This document shows, in pieces, positions 1 to 11,904 of a stretch of DNA of 64,000 nucleotides (positions are counted from its first letter, which is position 1; each line of letters opens with the position of its first letter). Position numbers and translations under genes: made by a program. Under the pieces are notes generated by a model. The model saw only the letters and a program-made list of their open reading frames with translations, did no database searches and was not told the DNA's origin. The stretch lies in NCBI GenBank assembly GCA_022606135.1, contig JABYQN010000014.1, forward strand, positions 620,001-684,000, written 5' to 3'. Origin of the DNA: Fomes fomentarius. Taxonomy: Eukaryota > Basidiomycota > Agaricomycetes > Polyporales > Polyporaceae.

Positions 1-1352
1 GCACTCTCCCTGTTGTACCCATACCGTGCACTGTTGTAATCTGTATACCCATGTCAACTTCAGGGACCGTTGAGCTACGGATTATAAGCTACAGCTGTTT
101 CCGTTTTTGGTGACCGAGCGCCCAACTGCAAGCACACTTTGCACACGAAAAAATTCGAAAAACATATGGGAGGTCACTTCGCGTTCTCACCTCGAGTGGC
201 CGACAGAACTCATTGGGAGGCATGGGTGAGCACGTTGAGTGGTTTTCAAGCCTCACGAGGTACAGAAGTCCACTCTTCGGCCTGCCTCGGTGCCTTCGCC
301 TACACTCCGAGTCTGGTTTCCTCTCATGGCCTACCTCGTGTTGACCGCCCTTGCTTGAGGATAGTGCCGCCCTCTCAAGACACCCTTGTCAGCTTCTGCT
401 GGTAGCCCATCAATCTCTGCACCCGCTGGTACGAGGGTAGCAACCACTCCACACAGGTTAACATGCTGAACGGTCCCACTCTGACTGCCAGGAACGCGCG
501 GTCGCCACCTCCGCCCTTCCTCTCGCCCTTGAACGTTCCCGGAACCGCGCGCTCGTTGTCGGACAAGCAGCACTCTACATCCTTTCCCTGTCACCAGGCT
601 CGCCTATACCGAGCTTCACGAGTTTTATGGACAACCCTCTCTCACACTTTCCACGCGGACTTCGGTACACTTTGCCCAACCTAGCTCCTTGTCCTCCACG
701 ACACGAAACTGGAGAACCAGAGTGGTATGTTGTCGTTGAACATCTTCAGAGGCTAAGCCCCAATGTCAGAATCGCAACCCAAGAGGAAAATTTTGAAGTT
801 GCCGTCGAGGAGGAAAGCATGGGGACGATCAGAAGAACAAGCGTAACAAGCATGACTGTGATGACTTTCGCAACGACCCTTCGCGTTACTATGAAAGCGA
901 ATCGAACGCGCAGTTTGATCAGATAGCCACAATGATGTATTTCTGGGCATCAATAGCCGGAAACGTTCACTCGATCCTGTCGACGTTTCCCAGACGACTC
1001 GTGGCCACCGACACCTTGCTAGGAAATAACAATGGTGGGACTCCCTCTTGCCAGTCCCCGCTAGATACGCTCTCATGTCGCCGCAAACTTCAGGCCCAGA
1101 ACGCAAACAGGTGCGAGCTAAGGATCTGCGTAGAGATGTCATGTACCTATTCTCCCCTGAATTCACAGGCAACGTGTTCCCTTCATCACCGTGTGCGTGA
1201 GGTTGGCAAGAAGACATGATATGTACAAGATATCGACACACAGTATTCTGCACCATAGCTACGTACGTGCTAGCCCCCTGTAGATTGCATATAGGCGATG
1301 CGCATTCCCACCATTATCGAGGCCTGCTGGTCTCCAAATAGCTGAGCCCACC
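1..1352. other. left edge, no gene recognised
   Basis: I see no recognisable domain on either strand. Short open frames exist on both strands (for example a 99-codon plus-strand frame at 627-926 and a 167-codon minus-strand frame at 753-1256), but none has family motifs and none joins to a neighbour through convincing splice sites. The right part lies downstream of the F-box gene that ends at 1353 on the minus strand and should hold its 3' UTR and polyadenylation signal. Confidence 0.4.
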
Positions 1353-3939
1353 TCAGATCCTGCCCTTGAACCACTTCTGCGGCAAATGCATGGGAGCAAT
1401 GCATGTATCGTCTGGGAGTGCGTGGAGTTCATCCGAGATGTCGCTGAACTCCGCAAACGAAAGTGAACTTTCGTAGATTGCGGAGGCGGGAGGTAAGAAA
1501 TCGGGGGAGTCCGGTGATAACTCACAGTCCGATTCAGGCGATGCAAACTCCCCATGGCTGCATGTATGCAGATGAGCGGATGTGTATCAGATATCCGAGT
1601 GGTAAACTCACCAATGCTCGAAGTGTCCCTGTAGCTCGTCAAACATCATGGAGATCCGCTTGTGTGGCCAGGGGCACAACCTACAACTGTATCGAGCCAG
1701 CGCCTGGGTCTTCTCGATTGTGTAATCTCGTACTCCAAACTCGAGTTGCTTCACCTTGGCGGCGATCTCTCCACAGACTTGCTTCCACTGCACTTCAATG
1801 CCCGCATGTACTTCAAAAGTGTGGTGTACCTGCACAGAAGGTGTAGCTTAGACATTACGAGCATCAGTAACGTTGTTAGAGGACATACTGCGCGACGCCA
1901 ACCCATGGCCACAACAACCTTGCCCTGTATGCAACACAGATTGCATGCAACTCGAATGTCATCTGCCTTTCTACAGCTCTCTTGAGCTCCGATGTCGAGC
2001 CCACACCCGGCCCAGATCGCATGTATGATATCGGTGCAACCGTGCAAAGGTCCGGCGGACCAGGCACCAAGCCCCCTTGCCTGAACGATGCTGATCTTCT
2101 TAAATATGTCTTCGTTCCCCAGTACAAGCGGGGAGTAAACACCGTCAAACCATGGACGGCAGCAAGGAGGATGCACGGAGGCCCAATTGTCGACATATTC
2201 GTAACAGCAACGATGATACATGGCGGTCGTGCCTGAAATGAGCTGGTCGCAGGCGACACACCAGAAGAGCGCTGCCTTTCGAGATAATGGAGGTAGGGGA
2301 GGAGCCTTGGAACGGGTGATACGTGAACCGCAGGAGTTGACTTGAAGCTCTCCTACATTCAAACCTGGTAACAGCGCTAACAACGCGTTTTCCCTCTGCG
2401 CCCGCCAAGGCAGGACTTGTTCGGTGACGATTGCCATATAAGTGGATTCTGGGATGTAGACCTCGTGATGGACTTGAATGAGATGAGCGACGGTAGAGAT
2501 ATCTGTCAGATCCCGAGCTGCCGGCCATGTGTCGTCTGCCACGGGTCGATTGGTTTTCAGGACACTGTCAAGGCGTTTCAGACGAAATAGCATAGCCTCC
2601 GCGAGTACGTGGCGAGCATCAAGAGTCTTCCTCTCTTGGAGTAGCGACACAAACATGGGAGAAATGCTCCCCCATTCTATCGGAACCCAGACATGAGTAT
2701 TGCAAGTGTGTGCAAATAATGAGAATCCATTCACCACTTGTAGTCAAGGGCACCGGCTTTTGGACCAGCTCGCGCAGGTGATTGGGTAGGCCACGGAGCT
2801 TGACACCAAGATTCAGCATCTCTCCACGGAACCCAAGGCCAACTAGAGAATCATAGATGCTGTTTTGACAGCAATGAGCACGGCTTGTGTATTTGTAGTG
2901 GATGACTCACTCATGAAGGCGGTCCGTCTTGACCTGCTCGATACGTTGGCGCTCAATCTTGCGCACTTTGCTTTCCCACTGGGCGCACCTCCTGGCATGC
3001 TGAATTATGTCCGATTTGAGTTACAGGTCAAAGAAGGAAATATCTTGGACTGACCTCACGGCGCAGCTGTGTAGCAGCTTGCCTCGCTAACACAATCCGA
3101 GCGCGGTCTGCTTCTCCTGCCTCCATGACAGCATCACGGAAGCTTCCCACCTCCGGGCAATGGAAGAAGGGTGTACGGACAAAGTTACCATCTGTGTTCT
3201 CGATGAATGACGGAAAGAAGTCGAACTGGGACTGTGTGAGACAACATACCGACGAAGATCTGGCGGAAGATACACGGGAAGATGTCCTCGACCTTCCCAT
3301 TGAATAGAGTTTTGTAGCTGCCATCAGGGACACCATCGAAGGGTTGCAAGCTAGAGACACTACAAATGCAGTCAATATGTGGTTTTCTATAGCTGAGAGT
3401 AGGCGCACTTCAATGTTTTGCACTCGCTACAGTAACGCTTGTAGAATTCCCACAAGGGGCTTACGCTTCCATAGTCGGTCTCAAGGCAGTTCTGGCAGCG
3501 ATCCTCGAAGCACAAAGAGGCGTACTGAAGCTCCGACAACCACTCCGGACACTGGGGCAGGCCGTCAATTCTCGCGCGTGCGGCACGCCAGTGCAGCCTG
3601 CTCGCCGGGGCCTGTAGGAATCTATGCATGTTCTTATTCACCCGAGAGAACATGACCAGATCTAACGGCGCCAATTGGTCGTATATCTATCAGCGAGTAT
3701 TAGTAGTGACCTTACCAGTGAGAAAAGACGCGAGAATAATTGAAGATTAGATAACACACCATTGCTTGGACATCGTACGGAAGGTTTTCCCAATTGAAGA
3801 GTTTACGGGGGAGCGCCGCTGCAGGCACGAAGGTACCAGTGCGCGCCTTCTTGCGAGGGCTAGTACCGGCCTTCCCCTTACGGGGGCTCTTACTAGTGCC
3901 AGCCGAAGTAATGGCAGCGAACTTCTTGCTTGAGCTCAT
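1353..3939 (-). CDS. F-box/C4-finger protein 1, nine exons, 708 aa
   Basis: I resolved complement(join(1353..1557, 1612..1829, 1889..2676, 2735..2859, 2911..2999, 3055..3231, 3293..3359, 3409..3686, 3760..3939)); all junctions are GT-AG and the frame stays open to TGA. A basic N-terminus (about residues 15-35) precedes an F-box whose LPYDVQAM helix is interrupted by intron 1 and continues as PLDLVMFSRVNKNMHRF. A C-x2-C-x18-C-x2-C cluster follows (Cys 124/127/146/149). The C-terminal half has further Cys pairs (CVAC, CNLC) and a C-x2-C...H-x3-H pattern in exon 8. F-box proteins usually recruit substrates to SCF ubiquitin ligases, so a substrate adaptor role is inferred. The same layout occurs in the paralogue at 27107-29305. 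The donor of exon 3 is a weaker GTCGAG, chosen because it keeps the frame. It is intact as far as I can see. Confidence 0.8.
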
Positions 3940-5950
3940 TACGTGGTATGAAGCACGGGCTGTATGTGGGAGATGAAGATTCGAAGAGCGACCTATGTGG
4001 CAACCCTGATTATAAGGAGCCAGTATATTCCATTCTTCAAAGGCTCTTTATGACAACATCGTGGATGGGATCGGGAAGAATTCGGTGACTGCTTTATGTT
4101 TAACCGAACTCTTCACTCAGCACTACAAAGGCATCACCGATTTCCTTACATCCAATCCTGATTGCGCTGTGCTGAGAATTAACGTGTCATGACTGGTCCA
4201 AGAAATACTGTTTTTGTTCTGGAAAGTCCTGTATACCCCCGAGAAGCTTCAAGGATCAGTGGCGAGTGTTGTTCGAAGGTTAACATTCGAACAGCTGAAT
4301 ATCCGGGATACGGGAATACCGGATGACTGGATCAGATTGTCGGAGTAGGTTGGTCAGAGGACCAACGGCATATCAATAATCCCAAGACAGAAGCAGGAGA
4401 GACGATTGTCACTGCTGAGTGCTGAGTGGGTGCTTTGTCTACTTGCAGGCAAGTTCGGCAGGGTCACTACGAGACCTCCTCTTCCTCCTAGTCCTCCATG
4501 AGACCACATCCTCGCAGAACGCTCTTTCTTCCGAGTCGCAAATCATTGTCATTCTTACTCTATTCTGCTCTTAGACAAATCGCAGAGCTAGAATGTGCTA
4601 TATCTCTCATGACTGAGGGATGCTGTCAGTGGGAAGGCAGCAGAATACTCCGGTAACTATCCCTCCATGCTTTGTGAGTAACCAATTCTACTCCACTTTT
4701 ACTCATCTGAACGTTCCGTCAGCGTCCTCGGAGATCATGCCAGATGAGAACTTCCCGCGCACGTAATCGACGCGCAGTTTCCGCATGTTGATAGAACCAT
4801 CACCTCGAGCCTGCGCAGCGCTCACCAGAAGTTTGATCCTGCAACAGTACCTTCTTCGCTCTATAACTTGGTTCGAGGTCCACTGTTCGCAAAACAATAG
4901 ACCGGGCCGCCTCGCGCGACAGTGGCGTGCCTTGTTTGGCGGCCTGCACGATATGCTGTCCCGAACTTTGCCGAGCATGATGTCCCCGCCGCGTTACCAC
5001 CTTCGTTCTCATAATCGCACACGATGGCCCATGGGCAACCGGCGACACATGCCCAACGAGCAAAAGAAGATGCTTGTCACAACGCGACAGCACCCTAGCA
5101 TGTCCGAGACTGCCGCTGCAACAGAGAAGAGCGATCGGCCACCAGGTTCCCGATTGATTCTGTGTTGATGCTGCTGAGCCAGGCGGCCAAACAAGGCACG
5201 CCGACGAGGCGCCGTCCTCCTCGCATCACCAAATGGATCTGACTTGAGATCTGGCTTGATGCAAGGCGACTGCCTGCGGCTGAACAGGGACTCAGCGCGG
5301 CACATGTTTGCGTTACACCGAAAATTCCCTCCTCCTCCTCCAGCCTGCGCTGCACCGCGTCTGCTCGCGTCACTTCGCCGATTTTCCTGTGCCCCCCGCA
5401 GTACCCGTTCATCCTGGGTGTAAGCTCCCTGGTGGGCGCGAACACGGGACAGTCAAGTAAGCGTGCACTGTATGATGTGGGCGACGGCCGGGATGCCCGG
5501 TTCGAGGCGATCTGTAGGGGGCGGGGGCGGCCCGGCGGCCCGCGAAGGTCGATACCCCGGCGCCGTCTGTCTCTATTCATTTCGTCGATTTTGCACCTGC
5601 GAGAGTCACTGCATAAACAGGGATTTCTCCCGGCATGGAGAAGTCCTGAACATTCCCGGTCTGGGCTTGCTGCGCTTCCATGCGAATGTCGTCACGGTCG
5701 TATAAGGACGTGTGTTGCATCTGCAAGGAGTTGGCGTAAGTGGGACGGCGCTTTCCTCGTGCAACGGCAGTCAACTAGCCACGGCCAGAAGTCGTGATCC
5801 CGGACAGCCATGGTATATGTATGGGGCTGCCTACTTGTTTCAATAACTCTACTTAGAGTAATACGCCGTAAGAATCGCTCAGCATGCCTCTGCAACGTCG
5901 CTCGTGATCGAAAGGCCGGGGACGAGACCACGCGCGATTCAGGTTCTCTG
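3940..5950. other. gene-poor stretch with unrecognised frames
   Basis: This stretch contains the 5' flank of the F-box gene and several overlapping short frames. One minus-strand segment (about 5093-4703) reads like coding sequence over two frames (REAARSIVLRTVDLEP, then MRKLRVDYVRGKFSSGM), suggesting another broken gene piece. I cannot name the family. No transposon ends, tRNA or simple repeats were noticed. Confidence 0.3.
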
Positions 5951-6513
5951 TCAACGAACCGTCCGTCTCCTTCTCCACCAGCGTCGTCTCGAGGGGTCTG
6001 CAGCCTTCGCGCCGTCCGCCTCAGTGCGAGCGATGAGATTGCCAGAGTTAGCTCTGGGTGTCGCGCTGATCGCGGCCTTCTGGACGCAGCGGCGTTTGGT
6101 CATCTTCTTGATCACCTTGACGAAGAGTGCAAGGACTTGCGAGACTGTGGGCATGATGTTAGTTTGGACTTCGGTTCGGATTCCTGTAAACAAGACAGGT
6201 AATACAAGGAACGGCAGATGCACCTCTATTTCCTCTACTGTCTTCCTCTGGAAACCAAACGCGAGGTGTGCACTGCGCTGAGGTAGACTTCAGACCGGAC
6301 TCGCTTCTCGAAGTACAGTTGAGCTATCGTCGGAAGCAGCTCCATGATAACATGGTAGTCAAGCTGTTTATTCGCATACGAGTCGAGCCGATTAAAATAC
6401 AATGGCGAAAGCGATATCGACAGCTCCGCAGAGCCCAACTCTGCGGTACCGGTGAGAACGGTCATCACAGTATATGGCAATGTTTCATCTAACTCGAGAA
6501 GGATCCTCATCAA
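5951..6513 (-). pseudogene. fragment of RNA cytidine acetyltransferase Kre33/NAT10
   Basis: Kre33/NAT10 acetylates cytidines in 18S rRNA and tRNA and is nucleolar and essential in yeast. Two minus-strand frames give consecutive pieces of its C-terminal tRNA-binding region: first LSPLYFNRLDSYANKQLDYH and LLPTIAQLYFEKR, then, after a frame change near 6270, LAFGFQRKTVEEIE, a stretch that looks like a retained intron (about 6220-6180, GTGCAT...ACAG), and VSQVLALFVKVIKK. The family reads these in the same order. Only about 130 residues of a protein of about 1,000 residues are present, the frame is broken, and the upstream DNA belongs to other sequence, so this is a relic. The intron shows the copy came from genomic DNA. 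Confidence 0.72.
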
Positions 6514-6560
6514 GCTTCTTGACCCCTGCCTTCGCAGCTTTCAGTACGCTCATCGATAAT

Positions 6561-6893
6561 TTATATGACAGAAGCGTCAAAGATCGTCTCCCAGTGAATC
6601 CCGCTCTGCTCATGCCACGGCAACGGATCATCGTTGTCCTCGTCATCAAAGTCTTGGACCGCACGCGCACGATCCGCCCCACCCGGAACCTCTTGATCCT
6701 CAGTTTGAGGTTCAGGTTCAGGCGCAGGCGGCGGTGCGGAGGCTGGCGGTGCAGAGGCTGGCATCGCGGGAGGTACAGAGACAGCTGATGCGGTGGGTCC
6801 GGATGGAGCAGGTGGGTCGGGCAGACAGGTGCAGGGTCAGAGGTCGAATGCCGAGCTTCGAGAGAAACATCGGGCACAGGTGTTGGCATAGAA
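6561..6893 (-). pseudogene. Pro/Ala-rich C-terminal piece of the SET-type gene
   Basis: The minus strand here encodes a Pro/Ala-rich run (SAPPASAPPPAPEPEP, then an acidic DFDDEDNDDPLPW). Positions about 6715-6893 reappear, reverse-complemented, at 56628-56805, where they are fused directly to the SET relic of repeat copy 3 and followed by the motif KVKMSLKNWRKKKQREE. That motif resembles the C-terminal end of Set3-type SET proteins of Agaricomycetes. I therefore take this piece as part of the same ancestral gene, separated from its SET core by 1.6 kb here. No continuous frame connects the parts. Confidence 0.45.
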
Positions 6894-7159
6894 GGCAGCT
6901 CAGCGGCAGTGTTAGCTACAACAGGCTCCACGACGTCCATGGGGTCATGCTGAAGTCCAAGTGGCGGATGAAGCGCAGATGGTGGTACGCCCACTTCAAA
7001 TGCAGAGACAGATGCAAGGAGGGCCAGAGACGAAGCTGCATCCGAGTCCGTCACCGTGATAAGTCGGAGTAGTACTGGAAGCGGAGGCATGTTCGGTCGT
7101 CGAGTGCGCAAGCGGATCGAGTGGTGACTCCATATGGGCAAATGCAGGGGATACAGTGG

Positions 7160-7937
7160 TTACGACAGACGTGGTAGGCATCCGGAGCGAAGTAGAAGCA
7201 GAGGGCTGAGTAGGGGGAAAACCGAGTCGCAGAAGGAACAACGTTTCGAAGTCAATGCTGGAGGCTGGGGCTCATCGATCTCCATCGCATCAATCTCCAC
7301 GGGCGGGGTAGCCTGAACCTGTCCGTCGGCATTTGGCGGGTGGCGGCGAATCCGCAAAGTCGAGGCAGAGAAACAGACTGAGCAAGAGACTTCCGCGCGG
7401 ACGCAGGCATCGCAATTGTGACGCTGACCTGACGTCTTGCCCTTGAGCGCGAGGCAGCGACGGCTGGAGCACAATTTCTCCAGGCTCTGTTACCATTAAC
7501 GGGTTTGTCTGTGTCTGCGTGCGGTTGAAGAAAGAGCGTAGGTCTACAGATTTCGACTTGCCGGTAGCCTTCGAGGAGGGGACAGTGGCGGCGGAGAAAT
7601 TGGAAGTAGCAGGGTGGGGTGAGATTGAATATCGGTATGGGGTGTATTGGTTTTGCTCTAAGGCGAGGCGCGGTTTTGGAGACGACTAAAACGTGAAAGT
7701 TGAGGACGATGAAGCGGAGATAGGTGGGAGGGGGTTGGTATGTGTGGTTGCTGGATGAATATAAGGGTGGTATTCGAGTGGCGCGGGTGGGGGAGGCCTA
7801 TCGCGAGCGTGTGAGTGATCATTATCCGAACAAGTAGTACCCATGCGCATAGGGTGGGTCAGCGCGCTGAAGCAAGACTCATCCTTAACGCCTCCAGTTC
7901 CCTTCCGTCCGCCACCGGCAAGCGACTGTGCGTCCAA
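7160..7937 (-). other. Cys-rich and Pro-rich open frames in repeat copy 1
   Basis: Two minus-strand frames look coding-like but are unassigned. 7474-7160 has a Cys-rich start (CSSRRC, then CDACVRAEVSCSVC), which could be a small zinc-binding segment. 7937-7686 is Pro-rich. In copy 2 a one-base longer G run (31514-31519 region) fuses the second frame with downstream sequence into a 228-codon frame, showing how sensitive these frames are to homopolymer length. They lie between the SET core and its Pro/Ala-rich tail, so they may be remains of the same gene or an insertion in it. Confidence 0.3.
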
Positions 7938-8089
7938 GTTAGAGTCAGGATGATCTCGGCGCTCATGGTCACACAGTCACACAACGCTCTTCGCGATCCA
8001 GGCTTTGCGTTGCTTGGGCGGTAGACGTGTCTTTTATATTATTGTCGACCTCCATAGCCTCGACGGAAGCTTCGGAGTGAGGTCGAGAG

Positions 8090-9181
8090 CGTGGACGAGC
8101 TTGAAGATGCAGGTCAGCACGAACGATGGAAGAGACTAGATGACTCGCTTACCTCGATGGTCACTCCCACAATCACTATCGTCCTCGTCAGCGCGTCCTT
8201 TGCCTTTACGATGCTTGCCCTTCTTCGCCTTAGGAGCAGCATTGAAGAGAGCGTCGGGGAAGGAGTAACGGTCGCGAGGCGCGGAGGACCCGCCTCGAAG
8301 ACAAGCTCGATACCGCCCATGCCGCATGCAAACGGAATGCGCTGGAAGCCACGCTCAATGCCAATCAGGGGTCCGACAATGGGACACCCCTCAGCCTGCT
8401 CCGGCTTGCCATGACCCTTGGTACCATATTTCTCCTTCGTGAATCGCGGTGGTGGTGAGGATGAGGGAGTGAGTGGGGTCTGGTTCTCAACAAACTCGGC
8501 GATACGGGCGAGAACGCAGTCGCGGGCCTTCGGGCTGCACGCGCACGTCGTGAACGTCGACGCCTAGAGCGTGGGCCATCGAGGTTATCTGCACGCGGAA
8601 GTGGTGGACCCGGTGTGGACTAGAGGCAAGACGACGGGAACCCATCGGACTGTGGATCAGTGCAGGAAGATGGTGTACCACATTCTCGTCCCCCCAATCC
8701 GATCCAAGGACTTCTTCATTGGCCTTGAGATCACGAAGGACAAAGATGCCGAACTTGATCCCGCCCCATTCATCTGTCTTGGTTGACTGCTTTAACTGAC
8801 AGAAGATAGGACGTAAGATGGCGTGCGGCAGACAACCACTATGCACGAAGCGCGAATCAACGCCTGTGATGTATGCGTCCAAGGCGACGTCAAGCGGGGC
8901 CCCCAGGGGGCCCCGGATAGATCGGCATGCCGAGGCGGGCACACGTGTCGAGTGGGTCGCGTATATAGGTAGCGATGGGGATGATCGTGGAGGAGGACGG
9001 GGCGATGAGCTTCGAAGATTGGATGGGGTGCGTTGCATGTATGGCGTAGGACGGCGGACTTACCAATCCGTTGCCGTCCGCGAAACGACGCAAAGCCCGT
9101 TGCAGCGGCTGCACTGCTTGGCACGGGCTGGACGGCAATGCGAGGAGCGTGAGGGGAACCGTCGGGTGTGAGTATGGACAT
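8090..9181 (-). pseudogene. SET-domain (Set3/SETD5-like) relic, copy 1
   Basis: SET domains transfer methyl groups to lysines; Set3/SETD5-type members are chromatin co-factors, often without proven activity. On the minus strand I read LGMPIYPGPPG, then in a second frame PLDVALDAYITGVDSRFVHS followed by GCLPHAILRP (the NHSC-like core), IKFGIFVLRDLKANEE and NVVHHLPALI, then in a third frame STFTTCACSPKARDCV (post-SET-like cysteines), ARIAEFVENQTPLTPS and PLIGIERGFQRIPFACGMGG. This is the family's order. The first frame change falls on the 19-bp GC palindrome at 8896-8914 and the second near 8560. All three copies share the first change; copies 1 and 2 share the second. It is a pseudogene unless these are consensus errors in G/C runs. 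Confidence 0.7.
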
Positions 9182-10690
9182 ATCGTATGCGCCTTGATAG
9201 ATGCACTTGCTCCTGTGTTCGCATTACACAAACTGAGCGTACATCTGTCATGGTCATCTTGTACGGGTGACTGCGCCGTCAAGGAAGACCACACATGTAT
9301 TCGCCAGCTCGGAGACAGACTCCGGCGATTGGGGCAGTGCCGCGGAACGTGATACTGCTTGGAGAAACACCGGTGGAGCTTCCGGAATATGGGTATCAAC
9401 CTGGGTTGATGGAGAAGATGTTCTTCAGCGAGTTCGCCGCGGCTGTGGCTAGTAAGATGGAAGACAGGGGTAGTGTCGGGGAGTCGGATGTACCGCAGAG
9501 AGGGGGGAGACGCAAACTCGCCGATATCTCCTCTCCTCCGGCTAGGCCGCAGGTTGCCGAACGAGATTGAGTGGGGGTGAACTAGGGCCCCGCCGCCTAC
9601 ACCCGTTGGCCTGCGTGAATGGTTATGGACGCGATGAGCCCGAGCTTGAGCTTGAGCTGCCCTGTGTGTCGCAGGGATGCGGTAGCGGAGCCGGATGGAC
9701 TGCGGGAGAATACGAGTGCAATGATCTGTCCTGTCACTGTGATGCCTTGCCATGGCGTCGCACTCATTTCGGGACCGATCGACTAGTGATTCTTGCATTT
9801 CTTCTCGGCCCTCTCCAGTCCTTGAGCTTGCGTTGAGTCTTGACTGTGATGAGAAGTGGCGTCTAAGAGCCCAAGGCGCTGTCCAATCATTTGTCTTCAG
9901 CAAAGTGGCCTGACACCCCTGTTCAGAGCTCGGCGTACCATGGCACATTGTAGCTTGGACTGCGGCTACCTTCGACGTATACTTTTGCAGCATGATAAGG
10001 AATTTGGGAGGAGATGTCAAGGAGACATTGCTATAGCCTGCCATGTGCACGGGTGTCACCCATCGCCAGCTCACGAGGAGCCTCGACGCAAAAGTGGACC
10101 TGAGAAGAACACGGACGAGACTGGCTGGAGATGATTTCAAGACAAGAAAGTTAGAGGAGGGCCCGTCGGCCGAGGCAAAAGCGTCACAGCTGCGTCACGT
10201 GATGATGACTGCCTTCTCGGCGCTAAGCATGTGTCGTCCAATGACGTTCTGTCCGTCTGTCCATGGCGTAGAATGGGCCTTTGTCTGTGGTGTGTGCTGC
10301 AATTTCTGGCTTTGGGAAATGGCTCACGAAAAGGTCTTATCCTCTTCAATATGTGCTGCCTACTGCCTATCCATCGGACTTCGCTCATTCCAAAAACCTG
10401 AACCACTCTACCACGTCTATATCTCGCTCTTACTAGTTGAGTGGTCCTCTTAACCCTTCAGTGACACTTGATCTGAAGACCGCCTCCTTTAGTATCATGT
10501 TCTATCACCGAGGTGTCTTCGATGCGATCTTCTCTGTCCCCGCCTGTTTGGGCATGACAGGCCCCATCCCCGCTGGTAGCCCATTTGTCGGGGTGCACGC
10601 CAAGGTTGCACTTCTAGTGTCTTACGACGAGGGAAGTACCGCAGCAAAGAGTGAGTTAGCTTCCTCCCGTCGATTAGACTCAGTGTCAAC

Positions 10691-11126
10691 ATGAAGTCTA
10701 TAGTGGCTCTGGTCGTCCACGAATGGGACTCGAACGACCTCATCTACGCCGGCTATCTGGATATTGGCTGGACAATCTACACCGAGTCTGTACGTAGGCC
10801 AAATCGAATATGGTACTCAAGACTGATCTACTTTCAGGGTCAAGATGCTCGATGGATTATCGCCACACATGAGGAGAATGAGCCCGCACTGTACGCCTTC
10901 GACTTCGCGACCACGCAGGACTCGTTACACTTCCGAGCGCTCTTGACCGAAGGTCTCAATCTTGCCTGGGAACTCGTCAAACGCCATCAAGTAGCTCTCG
11001 ACTTATATGCCAGTACAATATGTTATCTACCGCATCCGGAACCTCCGCCGGTCTATGTTCCGCCACCTGCTTACAGCCATCACGTCGTGGGGACAGAAGT
11101 GCGGACAGCCGATCATGTAGGGTGAG
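10691..11126 (+). CDS. small conserved unknown protein in repeat, copy 1
   Basis: An open frame starts MKSIVALVVHEWDSNDLIYA and includes a 48-bp GTACGT...TTTCAG intron (about 10789-10836) whose length is a multiple of three, so spliced and unspliced forms stay in frame. A donor GTGAGT at 11123 and acceptor near 11169 could add a short last exon ending in ...RHERQSP; otherwise the frame stops at TGA 11126. Product about 130-145 aa, mostly globular-looking with a Pro-rich tail (EPPPVYVPPPAY), no recognised domain. The open frame at 10437-10694 just upstream is in a different phase and I could not splice it in. Present in all three repeat copies with different C-termini. Confidence 0.5.
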
Positions 11127-11129
11127 TTA

Positions 11130-11345
11130 GGTGTCTGAAAGCGAGCCGACCATCTTCTCAACTTGACAGAAGGCCACTTCGCCACGAACGTCAGTCGCCG
11201 TGAGAGGCTCGTCTTCAATGCTAGCAGCAGTCAGCGCGGCCGCGGCAGCAGCGGGAGTGGACGTGGCCTCCTCAGCGGAAGCTTCTGCGGCTGGCCCCTC
11301 GCGCTCGTCTTCGAAATGGACATGGTGTTGATATACCTTGATCTC
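11130..11345 (-). other. coding-like acidic/Ala-rich segment
   Basis: On the minus strand one frame reads VYQHHVHFEDEREG, an Ala/Glu-rich stretch, then EDEPLTATDVRGEVAFCQ and VEKMVGSLS without stops. Composition and codon use look like protein, but no start, family or splice partner was found. It straddles the right edge of repeat copy 1: the last part is shared with copy 2, the rest is not. It may be one more truncated gene piece cut by the duplication boundary. Confidence 0.3.
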
Positions 11346-11904
11346 CGGGAGGTAAGCAAGCCATTACCTAGATAGATTGAGCGGGCGCAGCTCAATACCA
11401 CGCTCCTGCCAACTGATATTACATTCGAGGTAGCACGTGCGAAGTGAGCCTGAGTGATGCTGATGAACTTCAGCCCGGTTCACCTGTCTGGTACTTTCAT
11501 CCATGAGCATAGCAATTCACATACAGATATAGACTCCATTGGATGAACTATGAGGGATGAATACCTTGCGTTCAGTCTTCAAGTTGCGTAACTTCATGCA
11601 CCGACAAGGGAAGCCGCACCCCACCCTCAGGACATCGTCGTGGGCAGTTGATCAGACTCATTCACATAGATGGGGTCCGAGTCTCAGGCTACAACGAACG
11701 ACGTGCTGATTCAGACAATGACAGGGCGACGGAACGGTGCACAGGGTCTGGGTTGAACATTAGTCGGGGAATTTTCCAGAACCTCAGAATTTGCCCGGAT
11801 GTTATCGGCCATGATGCCCAGAGACGGCCAGATATAGCCTGAGGATGGTAGGATTGGTCGGTTGGCACCGGAGCCTTCTAGAGAAGTGTGTACTCGGGCA
11901 CGCG

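Larger units (their letters stand above)
7051..11181 (+). repeat. 4.1 kb dispersed repeat, copy 1
   Basis: This segment matches 30838-34979 in direct orientation along its whole length, and positions 8556-11052 match 54133-56627 inverted. The left edge is slightly diverged (7051-7085). The right edge ends after GACAGAAGGCCACTTC, with a short patch of mismatches just before it (about 11137-11155). Between copies 1 and 2, apart from those edges, I found only single-G length changes in G runs (near 7731 and 9700) and one A/G substitution near 11098. Contents: a frameshifted SET-domain relic (minus) and a small plus-strand gene. No terminal inverted repeats or target duplication were identified. 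Confidence 0.9.

Noticed and set aside
9295..9570. plus-strand frame with a protein-like look (GLMEKMFFSEFAAAVA)
   Set aside because: The opposite strand carries the SET-gene frame (AAANSLKNIFSINPG), which fits the family better, so this is most likely its antisense shadow.
8890..10140. 416-codon minus-strand frame across repeat copy 1
   Set aside because: It runs through the SET relic in the wrong frame, and it breaks in copies 2 and 3 because of a one-base G-run difference near 9700. Its length is accidental.
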